This document shows, piece after piece, positions 34,001-41,830 of a stretch of DNA of 64,000 nt (the stretch's first letter is position 1; the number at the start of each line of letters is the position of its first letter). The DNA comes from Xanthomonas maliensis. Lineage in GTDB: Bacteria; Pseudomonadota; Gammaproteobacteria; Xanthomonadales; Xanthomonadaceae. The DNA lies in the NCBI RefSeq assembly GCF_009192945.1, contig NZ_NSET01000021.1, positions 124,001-188,000 of the forward strand. The letters run 5' to 3'. The notes under the pieces were generated by a model. That model was given only the letters and a program-made list of their open reading frames with translations. It did not search any database and was not told the origin of the DNA. The position numbers and the translations under genes were made by a program.

Positions 34001-36085
34001 ATGCAACGCCTGATTCTTGTTTCCAGCATGCTGCTCGCCCTGTCTGCCTGCGGGGACAATGCCGGGTCTGCCCCCGAAAAGGCTGCAACGCCTGCGCCAG
34101 CGGCGGCGGCACCCGCAGCGCCGCCTGCGCTGATCACCCGCGATGCGCTGTTCGGCAATCCCGAGCGTGCCAATGTCAGCATCAGCCCCGACGGCAAATA
34201 CCTCAGCTGGGTGGCGCCACTGGAGGGCGTACTCAATGTCTGGGTTGCACCGGTGGATGCGCCCGATCAGGCACGCGCGATCACCAAGGACACCGCACGC
34301 GGTATCCGCAATTATTTCTGGACCTATCAAGCCAACACCTTGCTCTACCTGCGCGACAACGGTGGCGATGAGGATTTCCATCTGTACTCGGTCAATCTGG
34401 CCGATGGCAGCAGCAAGGATCTTACCCCGTTCGACAAGACCAATGCCGAGGTGTATCGGGTCAGCGCACAGCATCCCGAATCGATCATGGTTGGCATGAA
34501 CGATCGCGATGCCAAGTGGCACGACCTGTATCGCGTGGACCTGGCCTCCGGCACGCGCACGCTGGTGCAGAAGAATACCGACAGCCTGGATACGTACCTG
34601 CTCGACGGCGACTACCGGCTGCGTTACGCCACCCGCGCTACGGACGATGCCGGCAGGGAGCTGCTGGTGCCCGATGGCCACCGCTGGAAGAGCGTGGACC
34701 GGATTCCGTTCGAGGATGTCTCCAACACTGCGCCAGACGGCCTGACCGAAGATGGCAAGACGCTGTACATGCAGGATTCGCGCAACCGCGATACCGCCGC
34801 GCTGTACGCCATCGACACCACGAGCAATGCGCGTACGTTGCTGTTCGAAAACCCGCACGCCGATGTCGGCGCCACCTTGAACGACCCCAAGACCGGCGCG
34901 ATGCAAGCGGTGTCCACCGACTATTTGCGCGAGGAGTGGAAGCCGCTGGATAACGGCATTGCCGCGGATCTGCAGAAACTCAAGTCGCTCGGCGGCGGCG
35001 ATGCCAGCGTGGCCGCGCGCACGCTCGATGACCGCATCTGGATCGTTGGCTATTCCGCGGCAGAAACCCCGCTCACCTACTACCGCTATGACCGCGCCGA
35101 TGGCGGCAAGCTGACCAAGCTGTTCTCCGCGCGACCTGCACTGGATGGCAAGCCGCTGGTGCCGATGTGGCCGCAGGAGCTGACCGCACGCGATGGCCTC
35201 AAGCTGGTCAGCTACCTCACCCTGCCCGCCGAAGCCGATACCAACCATGACGGCAAGGCCGATAAGCCGGTGCCGTTGGTGCTGTTCGTCCACGGTGGCC
35301 CGTGGGCACGTGACAGCTACGGCTACAGCCCGTACCAGCAATGGCTGGCCAACCGTGGCTATGCGGTGCTATCGGTGAACTTCCGTGGCTCCACCGGCTT
35401 CGGCAAGGCCTTCACCAATGCCGGCAATGGCGAGTGGGCCGGCAAGATGCATGACGACTTGCTCGATGCGGTGCAATGGGCGGTCAAGCAAGGCGTCACC
35501 AAGCCGGATGACGTCGCCATCATGGGGGGCAGCTACGGCGGCTACGCCACCCTGGTCGGCATGACCTTTACCCCGGACGCATTCAAATGCGGCGTGGACA
35601 TCGTGGGCCCGGCCAATCTCAACACCTTGCTCGGCACCGTACCGCCGTACTGGGCCAGCTTCTACAAGCAGCTGACCCGGCGCATGGGCGACCCCGCTAC
35701 CGAAGCCGGCAAGCAGTGGCTGGCCGAACGCTCCCCGCTCACCCATGTCGACAAGATCAGCAAGCCGCTGTTGATCGGTCAGGGCGCCAATGATCCTCGG
35801 GTCAAGCAGGCCGAAAGCGACCAGATCGTCAATGCGATGAAGGCCAAGAACATTCCGGTCACCTACGTGCTGTTCCCGGACGAAGGCCATGGCTTCCGCC
35901 GCCCGGAAAACAGCAAGGCGTTCAACGCAGTGACCGAAAGCTTCCTGAGCCAATGCCTGGGCGGTCGCTTACAACCGATCGGTGCGGATCTGGAAGGCTC
36001 CAGCATCACCGTGCCGGAAGGCGCCGACAAGATCAACGGCCTGAGCGAGGCCTTGAAGACGCATACGCAGGCGATCAAGCGGTAG
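34001..36085 (+). CDS. S9-family prolyl oligopeptidase-like lipoprotein
   Basis: 694 residues. A lipobox LSAC gives a lipidated Cys17, so the mature enzyme is anchored in the periplasm, followed by an Ala/Pro-rich linker (20-45). Residues 50-420 form the beta-propeller. The C-terminal alpha/beta-hydrolase has the nucleophile Ser511 in GGSYGGYAT, an aspartate in GANDPRV and a histidine in DEGHGF. It cleaves short peptides. It is followed by a long palindrome at 36127-36178. The last 30 residues extend past the usual S9 end and are of unknown role. Confidence 0.92.
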   Translation: MQRLILVSSMLLALSACGDNAGSAPEKAATPAPAAAAPAAPPALITRDALFGNPERANVSISPDGKYLSWVAPLEGVLNVWVAPVDAPDQARAITKDTARGIRNYFWTYQANTLLYLRDNGGDEDFHLYSVNLADGSSKDLTPFDKTNAEVYRVSAQHPESIMVGMNDRDAKWHDLYRVDLASGTRTLVQKNTDSLDTYLLDGDYRLRYATRATDDAGRELLVPDGHRWKSVDRIPFEDVSNTAPDGLTEDGKTLYMQDSRNRDTAALYAIDTTSNARTLLFENPHADVGATLNDPKTGAMQAVSTDYLREEWKPLDNGIAADLQKLKSLGGGDASVAARTLDDRIWIVGYSAAETPLTYYRYDRADGGKLTKLFSARPALDGKPLVPMWPQELTARDGLKLVSYLTLPAEADTNHDGKADKPVPLVLFVHGGPWARDSYGYSPYQQWLANRGYAVLSVNFRGSTGFGKAFTNAGNGEWAGKMHDDLLDAVQWAVKQGVTKPDDVAIMGGSYGGYATLVGMTFTPDAFKCGVDIVGPANLNTLLGTVPPYWASFYKQLTRRMGDPATEAGKQWLAERSPLTHVDKISKPLLIGQGANDPRVKQAESDQIVNAMKAKNIPVTYVLFPDEGHGFRRPENSKAFNAVTESFLSQCLGGRLQPIGADLEGSSITVPEGADKINGLSEALKTHTQAIKR

Positions 36086-36126
36086 CGACGTCGGGTCCAA
36101 GGAAGGCGCAGACCTCGACAGGCTTG

Positions 36127-36178
36127 CGATGGTATGCCGTGCGAATCCTCTAGAGAGATCGCACGGCGTACCCCATCG
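36127..36178. repeat. Long near-perfect palindrome between the S9 peptidase and the peptide locus
   Basis: About 52 bases that read nearly the same on both strands: outer arms CGATGG...CCATCG, then GCCGTGCGA paired with TCGCACGGC, centred on CTCTAGAG. Only a two-base bulge and a few central mismatches break symmetry. It could form a cruciform or a strong RNA hairpin stopping transcripts from both sides, since the flanking genes converge here; it also looks like a REP/BIME-type unit. There is no T-run. Confidence 0.6.
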
Positions 36179-36264
36179 TCCGGAGACGTTACGCCATGCG
36201 CGTTGCACGGTGCGCGACACCTGATGCGCGCATCGGTCATCGCCGTATAGGCCCGGCCAATTCG

Positions 36265-37497
36265 CTATCCGCGCAAGGGACCCGAGTCGGCACCTTCGAT
36301 ATCCACTGCCGAAGTCTGTTCTGGGTCGCCGTCCGGCAACGACCAGATCCTTCCATCCGGATCCAGCTCCGTGGTGACCATGTGCGCACCGCGCAGGCCG
36401 AACCCGCACACCGCCAAGACGCCTTGCGTGATGGGATCCAAGGACAACGCACGCTCCAGGTACTTCTCGTTGATCGCCCCCGTGATGAAGGCGCCCAGCC
36501 CAAGATCCGTCGCAGCCAAGTAGAGCGTTTGCGACAGGTGACCAGCCTCCATCGCAATCACCCGGTAGGCCTTCGCATGCTGCCGATACTTCCAGAACGT
36601 GCGCGCGAACCGCGGCACCAGCGCGACCAGCACCTGCGCATCGGCGAACCAGTGCTGCTGCCCGACGGCTTCCATGACGAACGTGCGCGTCAAGTCGATC
36701 CCCGGCAATCGCTCCAAGACATGTGTATCGGCACGATAGTGATAGACACCCGCCGCCAATCCGACCACGTTTTGCACGAGCAGATAGGCCTCGATCGGAT
36801 GCAAGCCGCCGCCGGAAGGAACACTCTTCTTGAGGAACACCAGGTCCTCCCCAATCTTGATGCTCGACTTGGCGGCGAAAACACGCTGCAGCATGTGGGA
36901 GAGGGTTTCGAGGGGCAGCGCACGATCGAGGTCGAAGTTGCGGCAAGTAACCCTGCGCCCGAGCAGCGCATCGAAATCGCCATAGACGACCGTCGGGAGC
37001 GTCACTACCTGGTCGGCGGCGATAGCGCGCTCCTCCGCTTCCGCCGGAGGGGGCCCAAGCGTCCGCCGCATTTGTTCTATCGTCTCGGTCCCCGAATCCT
37101 GGGAATTCTTGACCGAATCGACCCCCTCCCAGCGGGTGAAGGCATGCAGCACGGCCGCGAGCGGATGCCAGTGTGCTGCCCGCAGCCTGTTGTCCTGCAG
37201 CGCGGCTGAAGATTCGGGTTGCGACTCGTCCAACACCAGACCCACCGAGATCAAGCGATCGACGACCGCTGCGTCGCAGTCTAAGGACGACCGCTCGGTC
37301 CAGCGGTTCGCACTCAGCAACCCAAGCGCTTCGCGCTCCTGTCCATCCACTGGCACCGGTGCATCCAGATGTGGCGCCAAGGCCAACCACTGTAATTCAT
37401 GGCACAGTCCATTACCCCCGCGCAACAGAGATTCAACCGCGAACGTTACCTTCTCGCTCGGCTCCAACAGGAGCACCGCACATCGCTTGATACGCAT
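36265..37497 (-). CDS. SagB-type dehydrogenase of a putative peptide maturation system
   Basis: 410 residues. Residues 1-180 are a variable region, seen in the SagB-related family of 'putative peptide maturation dehydrogenases'; residues about 185-390 are a flavin nitroreductase fold. The block SVPSGGGLHPIEAYLLVQNV and the GVYHYRADTHVLERL strand are typical of SagB/ThcOx enzymes, which oxidise azolines to azoles in ribosomal peptides. GAGG, seven bases before the ATG at 37495-37497, decides the start; the TTG one codon earlier is less likely. It is divergent from the precursor-like gene. No YcaO cyclodehydratase is nearby, so its substrate bond is unknown. Confidence 0.82.
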   Translation of the reverse strand: MRIKRCAVLLLEPSEKVTFAVESLLRGGNGLCHELQWLALAPHLDAPVPVDGQEREALGLLSANRWTERSSLDCDAAVVDRLISVGLVLDESQPESSAALQDNRLRAAHWHPLAAVLHAFTRWEGVDSVKNSQDSGTETIEQMRRTLGPPPAEAEERAIAADQVVTLPTVVYGDFDALLGRRVTCRNFDLDRALPLETLSHMLQRVFAAKSSIKIGEDLVFLKKSVPSGGGLHPIEAYLLVQNVVGLAAGVYHYRADTHVLERLPGIDLTRTFVMEAVGQQHWFADAQVLVALVPRFARTFWKYRQHAKAYRVIAMEAGHLSQTLYLAATDLGLGAFITGAINEKYLERALSLDPITQGVLAVCGFGLRGAHMVTTELDPDGRIWSLPDGDPEQTSAVDIEGADSGPLRG

Positions 37498-37589
37498 CAA
37501 AATTCCTCGGTCCTACCTACTAAGTTGAAGGCAAGCCCATAGGAAGGCGACACCTTGTAGTCGTAAACATCGCCAGCACCAGAATGCTG

Positions 37590-37617
37590 TTGCAGAAGCT
37601 CCGCAACTGGCTATAGT
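37590..37617 (+). promoter_or_regulatory. Possible promoter of the precursor peptide gene
   Basis: TTGCAG (37590-37595), 16 bases, TATAGT (37612-37617), about 56 bases before the start codon, in a locally AT-richer region. It overlaps a GTTGC...GCAAC inverted repeat. Sequence match only. Confidence 0.35.
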
Positions 37618-37673
37618 TGCAGCACGTTTGACGCGCTCATTCTAATCTTCCTTTCGTCGTCCTTGGAGCACCG

Positions 37674-37976
37674 ATGCTTACGATGCAACCCGCAGTCGCC
37701 AAGAATCTTGTCGATCTCCTGTCCACTGACGATGCGTTCCGCGCACTGTTCGTTAGCGATACCGTAGCCGCACTCTTGCAGGCTGGTTATACGCCAGTGC
37801 CTGGTGACGACCTTGAAGTGTTCGCCAAGGAATGCTGCAAAGACATCAAGCTGGCCGATAAAGCAGCTATCGCCGCCGCCCTCGAAGCGACTCAAGCGAT
37901 GCTAATCAAGGGCATCAATCAGACCGTGCCCAGTATCGGCAGTGGGACATCTTGTGTACCACGAACGCTGAAGTAA
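37674..37976 (+). CDS. Putative RiPP precursor peptide (NHLP-related)
   Basis: 100 residues. The leader-like part has DLLSTDDAFRALFVSDTVAA, the pattern of the 'putative modified peptide' family (TIGR04509 type) related to nitrile-hydratase leader peptides. The C-terminal 20 residues (NQTVPSIGSGTSCVPRTLK) are rich in Ser, Thr and one Cys (Cys94), suitable for modification. Two further cysteines, Cys54-Cys55, lie mid-chain. GGAG five bases before the ATG at 37674 supports the start; Met4 is an alternative. It has no GG cleavage motif. It is divergent from the SagB-type dehydrogenase and convergent with the cyclase gene. Confidence 0.75.
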   Translation: MLTMQPAVAKNLVDLLSTDDAFRALFVSDTVAALLQAGYTPVPGDDLEVFAKECCKDIKLADKAAIAAALEATQAMLIKGINQTVPSIGSGTSCVPRTLK

Positions 37977-38096
37977 GCCAGCTTGTCATTTCTTCACTAG
38001 GCGCGTCATTAGAATTAATCAACGGCCTCCTGGCGTCTACGCCTTAATCCGTCGATCCACTTGCTTCTGACAAGGACGTCGGTGACTCCAATAGGA

Positions 38097-40604
38097 TCAT
38101 TTTTCGGCCCCAACCTGGGCGGTGATGGCCTTTAAATCAATGACGTTGAGCGACTGTAGGCAGTAACCACATTCGACTTCCGCATATGCCAAGCCCGCGC
38201 GCCCGGCGATCCATCCTGCTTGCAGACGCGCACGACCAACATCACCAAGTTGCTGGGCTGCCTTCATGGCAGCGACTCGCGTCTGGAAGCGCGAGGCATC
38301 ATCCAAAAATGGCTCAAGCAGCTTTAGCGCCTGGTCTGGATGGTGAGCAGCGGTAAGGCTTTCAGCTGCAACCACCGCACTGAATTCCCTGACCGGTCGA
38401 TTATCTGGCGCCCTTCCACTGGCTTCGATGCTGCGCACAATGGTCGCTGCGCCAGAGCTGTCACCTGCGCGCAATGCGATCAAGGCCGCGGCCAGCGCAG
38501 TAACGACGTCGTCTGTTGCATCCATTAATTGGTTACTCCGTAGCGCAGCTACCGCAAGCTTTGCCCCTTCACGCGCAACCTTCGACGCGGAAAGGTCGTC
38601 ACCCGCAGCCAGGTGGGCAGTTGCCAGCGGCACGTAATAACTCAGGCGATTAAATCCCTTTTGCTGATCGCTCGCGGCCATCCCGCGCTCCGCGCACGCC
38701 AGGGCGTAAGTCGCCTCACCTGCATCAATTGCGATCGCCACGCGCGTCATATCAGCATGGAAGTCATTCGGGTCCACCTGCTGCAGCAGCTGCTTTGCCA
38801 ACTGGAAATCTCGTCTTGCTGCCGCAACCGCAGCGCGGCGTACCGTGGCCGATGCATACCCGCCATCGGCGGCAGCTTTAAACGCGCGATCTGCACCAAC
38901 GTAATCGCCGAGTGCAAACAGAATTCTTCCAAATATGTCTTTGGCCACCGAGGAAGAATCCACCTTGCTCTCTGCTGAGGCTTTTGCATACGGCATAGCC
39001 TGCTTGAAGCGATTAGTGGTGTAGAAGCTGAGTGCAGCGTTATTCAGTGCGGGTTGATAGTCGGGATAAAGCTCAGCCATTTGGGCCCAGGCGTCGGCCG
39101 CTGCGAACGGATCCACAAGACGGATGCTCAGTATCTTGGCGTACATGGCCTCACGCGCCGGTAGCCGCGAGGTCAGGTTCTGGGCTGTTCGCAACGCCCG
39201 GTTCGCCTGCGGATAGTCTGCCAGGAGGAAATTCGCCCTCGCCTGACCGAGCCACGCCAGGGCGAAGTTGCTGTCGATATCGGTCGCGCTGCTATAGAAA
39301 CCGAGCGCACCCTGCGGATCGCCTTTGAAATAGCGCTTCTGACCCAGGGCGAAAGCGCGCAAGGCATCCATGCTGGCGGTCGTGACCTCCGGCAGCGGCA
39401 TCGCGTTGTCACGCACGCTACCGATGGTTTCACCCAATTGCTGGCGCAGGTCGCCCGTCACCGTATCGACCGCATCCAGCACGGACCGATTGTTCGCATA
39501 CGCGGAGCTCACCGCCAGGGTTTGCTGAGTCCGCGGGTCGATGATTTCGACCGAAAACCGCTTGCGTCCGCCGACATCCGCGATCGACGGCAACAGCACG
39601 GCATGAGCGCCGGCACGCAGTGCAACTGCTGAGGCATTCCCCCGGTCCAGTAAATCCTTGCTCGGATCTTTGCGCATCAGCCCAAGCAAACCGCGGGTTT
39701 TGTCGTCACTGAGGACATTGACGTAGCGCGACTGCTCCAGACTGATGCGGAATGCTTGATCGACCGCCCCGTCGAGCGTTGCGTTGCCTGTCAGGTTGCG
39801 CAGGTCGCCCATGACCACCCAGTCCCTTTCGGAGAACGCAATCGCAGGTTCCGGCCTGGTGAAGAACCACAGTAGGAATGCGGCAGCGGCGAAGACCACC
39901 GTCTCGGTGATCAAGGCGGACGGACGGCGCCATAACGGAATCTCGCGCCAAGCCTTGGCAGACGTCCTGGGCATGCGCAGCGGCGCAAATCCCACTTCGC
40001 CAACCTCGTAAATCTCCATCCCTGTCGGCACGCCCTTGAAACGCCAGCGGCCGTGCGACTTCCACAGCAGACGCTCGGCGCGTTCGCCCAGTTCGCGGGC
40101 AGCGCGCTGCACCAGCGATTCGGCGACGGCCGACAGCAGGATCTGTCCGGGACGGGCCATCGACATCAAGCGCGCGGCGGTGGGCTTGGCCAGTCCTTCG
40201 ACTTCCAGCGGCTTGGCCCCGATCTGCACCGCTTCGTCACTGTTGCGCCAGGTCAGCACTTCGCCGACATGCAGCCCCTGCCGGGCGTGCAGCTGCAGGT
40301 TGCGGCGCTTGCCCAACGTCAGCAGGCCCTGGGCGTAATCCAGCGCGAATCCCAGGCCATCGATCGGCCGTTCGAACAACAACAGCAATCCATCCGAACG
40401 ATCGATCAGCCGGCCGTGCCACCGCTGCTGCAGCCGCACGACCAGATGATCGTGCTCGCGAAACAGTTCGGCGGCGGCGCTATCACCGATACGCTCGACC
40501 ATGGCGGTGGAGTCGCACAGGTCGGTCAGCAGCAAGGTGCGCAAACGCGGCGCTTGGATCGCTTCCGCAGCCGCTTCCTTGCGTGCTTGCGTACCCACGG
40601 TCAT
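38097..40604 (-). CDS. Membrane nucleotidyl cyclase with TPR-like region, peptide-system type (XC_0250-like)
   Basis: 835 residues. Residues 20-200 form a class III nucleotidyl cyclase domain with metal aspartates Asp28 (LLTDLCDST) and Asp71 (RSDGLLLLF). One transmembrane helix lies at about 231-249. Residues 255-400 resemble a TolB/FlgO-type domain, and about 410-800 are tandem TPR-like helices. The layout matches the 'putative peptide modification system cyclase' family and the cGMP-forming XC_0250 of X. campestris (An et al. 2013, from memory). The purine-specifying lysine of adenylyl cyclases is not seen (LIDRSDG), fitting a non-cAMP product. The start is the ATG at 40602-40604, two bases after the GGDEF gene. 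The distal half is visibly less GC-rich than the cyclase half. Confidence 0.82.
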   Translation of the reverse strand: MTVGTQARKEAAAEAIQAPRLRTLLLTDLCDSTAMVERIGDSAAAELFREHDHLVVRLQQRWHGRLIDRSDGLLLLFERPIDGLGFALDYAQGLLTLGKRRNLQLHARQGLHVGEVLTWRNSDEAVQIGAKPLEVEGLAKPTAARLMSMARPGQILLSAVAESLVQRAARELGERAERLLWKSHGRWRFKGVPTGMEIYEVGEVGFAPLRMPRTSAKAWREIPLWRRPSALITETVVFAAAAFLLWFFTRPEPAIAFSERDWVVMGDLRNLTGNATLDGAVDQAFRISLEQSRYVNVLSDDKTRGLLGLMRKDPSKDLLDRGNASAVALRAGAHAVLLPSIADVGGRKRFSVEIIDPRTQQTLAVSSAYANNRSVLDAVDTVTGDLRQQLGETIGSVRDNAMPLPEVTTASMDALRAFALGQKRYFKGDPQGALGFYSSATDIDSNFALAWLGQARANFLLADYPQANRALRTAQNLTSRLPAREAMYAKILSIRLVDPFAAADAWAQMAELYPDYQPALNNAALSFYTTNRFKQAMPYAKASAESKVDSSSVAKDIFGRILFALGDYVGADRAFKAAADGGYASATVRRAAVAAARRDFQLAKQLLQQVDPNDFHADMTRVAIAIDAGEATYALACAERGMAASDQQKGFNRLSYYVPLATAHLAAGDDLSASKVAREGAKLAVAALRSNQLMDATDDVVTALAAALIALRAGDSSGAATIVRSIEASGRAPDNRPVREFSAVVAAESLTAAHHPDQALKLLEPFLDDASRFQTRVAAMKAAQQLGDVGRARLQAGWIAGRAGLAYAEVECGYCLQSLNVIDLKAITAQVGAEK

Positions 40605-40606
40605 CG

Positions 40607-41650
40607 CTAGCGCTTGTCCGACGGCAACGGATCGAACACATGCAGACGATTGCCCCCTTGCCGCTTGGCCTCGTACAAGGCAGCGTCTGCGCGGGTATAC
40701 CAATCGTTGTAAGAGGTGGATGCATCGATGGTGCACAGGCCCACGCTGACCGAGCAGCCGTGCTGCGCGTCGGCCATGGCGCCTTGCCGGACCTCGACCG
40801 CGTTGACGATGGATTCGGCGATGTGCCGAACCAGCTCCAGCGACCCTTGCGCCACCAGCACGCAGAACTCGTCGCCACCCAGCCGGCAGGCCAGGTCGCC
40901 TTCGGCGATCACCGAGCGCAGCGCGTGAGCGACGTTCTGCAACACGCGATCGCCGGCCAGATGGCCATGCTGATCGTTGATTTGCTTGAAACGGTCGCAG
41001 TCCAGCAGGATCAGCCCGACGCCCGGCGAGGCGCCGGTGCGGCGGCACTCCTGCAGATGCAGGGTCAGCCCGCGACGGTTTTGCAGGCCGGTCAACTCGT
41101 CGGTGCGGCTGAGCTCTTCGGTGTGGTTGAGCTGGTGCGAGGTGACGTAGAGATTGTCCAGCGCCGCCTCCAGATCGTGGTTGCGACGTCGCAGCTGGCG
41201 GATCAGCAATTGTTCGTTGTTGACCACCCGCACGATCGAGCGGCGCAGGAAATGCGCCACCGTGCCCGGATCGTGATCGACCAGGCGCTGGAAATCGGCA
41301 TGCTTCAGTTCGATCAGACGACTGTCGCTGGCGGCGATGGCACCGGCACTGCGTGCGTGATCGCCGATCAGAAGCCCGAGCTCGCCGAAGAATTCGCCCG
41401 GGCCCAGGTGTTTGAGTGTCAGGTCTTCGCCGAAGTCCAGATCGATCTGGCCGCTGAGCACGATGTACATCTGCGTGCCCACCGTGCCGCGCTCGAACAA
41501 GACCTGCCCAGCCAACACATCCTGCGTCCGTCCGAAGCGCGCAAAGAACGCAAGCTCTTCGGCGGTCATCAGCGCATGCAATCCATCGGTCAGCGTTTTG
41601 ACAACGCTACCCGTCGCTGCGACTGCGCCGGCAGTGTGATGGCAAGTCAT
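40607..41650 (-). CDS. cNMP-binding diguanylate cyclase (XC_0249-like)
   Basis: 347 residues. Residues about 25-145 are a cyclic-nucleotide-binding domain with a phosphate-binding cassette in GEFFGELGLLIGDHARSAGA. A coiled linker (about 148-180) leads to a GGDEF domain with an intact LGGDEFCVL site. The position of the inhibitory RxxD site reads AEGD, so product inhibition is probably lost. In X. campestris the homologue XC_0249 binds cGMP made by XC_0250 and makes c-di-GMP. The stop is two bases before the cyclase start, so the receptor and its supplier are made together. Confidence 0.88.
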   Translation of the reverse strand: MTCHHTAGAVAATGSVVKTLTDGLHALMTAEELAFFARFGRTQDVLAGQVLFERGTVGTQMYIVLSGQIDLDFGEDLTLKHLGPGEFFGELGLLIGDHARSAGAIAASDSRLIELKHADFQRLVDHDPGTVAHFLRRSIVRVVNNEQLLIRQLRRRNHDLEAALDNLYVTSHQLNHTEELSRTDELTGLQNRRGLTLHLQECRRTGASPGVGLILLDCDRFKQINDQHGHLAGDRVLQNVAHALRSVIAEGDLACRLGGDEFCVLVAQGSLELVRHIAESIVNAVEVRQGAMADAQHGCSVSVGLCTIDASTSYNDWYTRADAALYEAKRQGGNRLHVFDPLPSDKR

Positions 41651-41770
41651 TTGCGCCCCTTAGATCGACCTGCAGCGTCGATCCGTGGCGCCATCGTACA
41701 TGAACCTTCCGTTCACAACCAGATCACACCCAGTCTCGCGCACCTAGAGACGAATCGTCGGGTCGCCTTC

Positions 41771-41805
41771 AAAAAAGCCGGGTTCGGACACGTCCGAACC
41801 CGGCT
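41771..41805 (-). terminator. Intrinsic terminator of aceA
   Basis: Perfect 14-bp stem (41776-41789 with 41792-41805) with a two-base loop, followed on the minus strand by TTTTTT. The textbook terminator of the leftward aceB-aceA unit, 25 bases past the aceA stop. Confidence 0.9.
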
Positions 41806-41830
41806 GGATGACCGATCGGCAAGAGCTCGC

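Noticed and set aside
33953-35341. 462-codon open frame on the minus strand
   Set aside because: Antisense to the S9 peptidase; composition typical of a shadow frame.
38097-40604. Reading the 'peptide modification cyclase' as a ring-forming peptide cyclase
   Set aside because: The domain is a class III nucleotidyl cyclase; the word cyclase refers to cyclic nucleotide formation, and no LanC-like or YcaO-like fold is seen.
36265-41650. A classical lasso, lanthipeptide or thiazole/oxazole-modified microcin cluster
   Set aside because: No asparagine-synthetase-like, LanM/LanC or YcaO gene is present within several kilobases.
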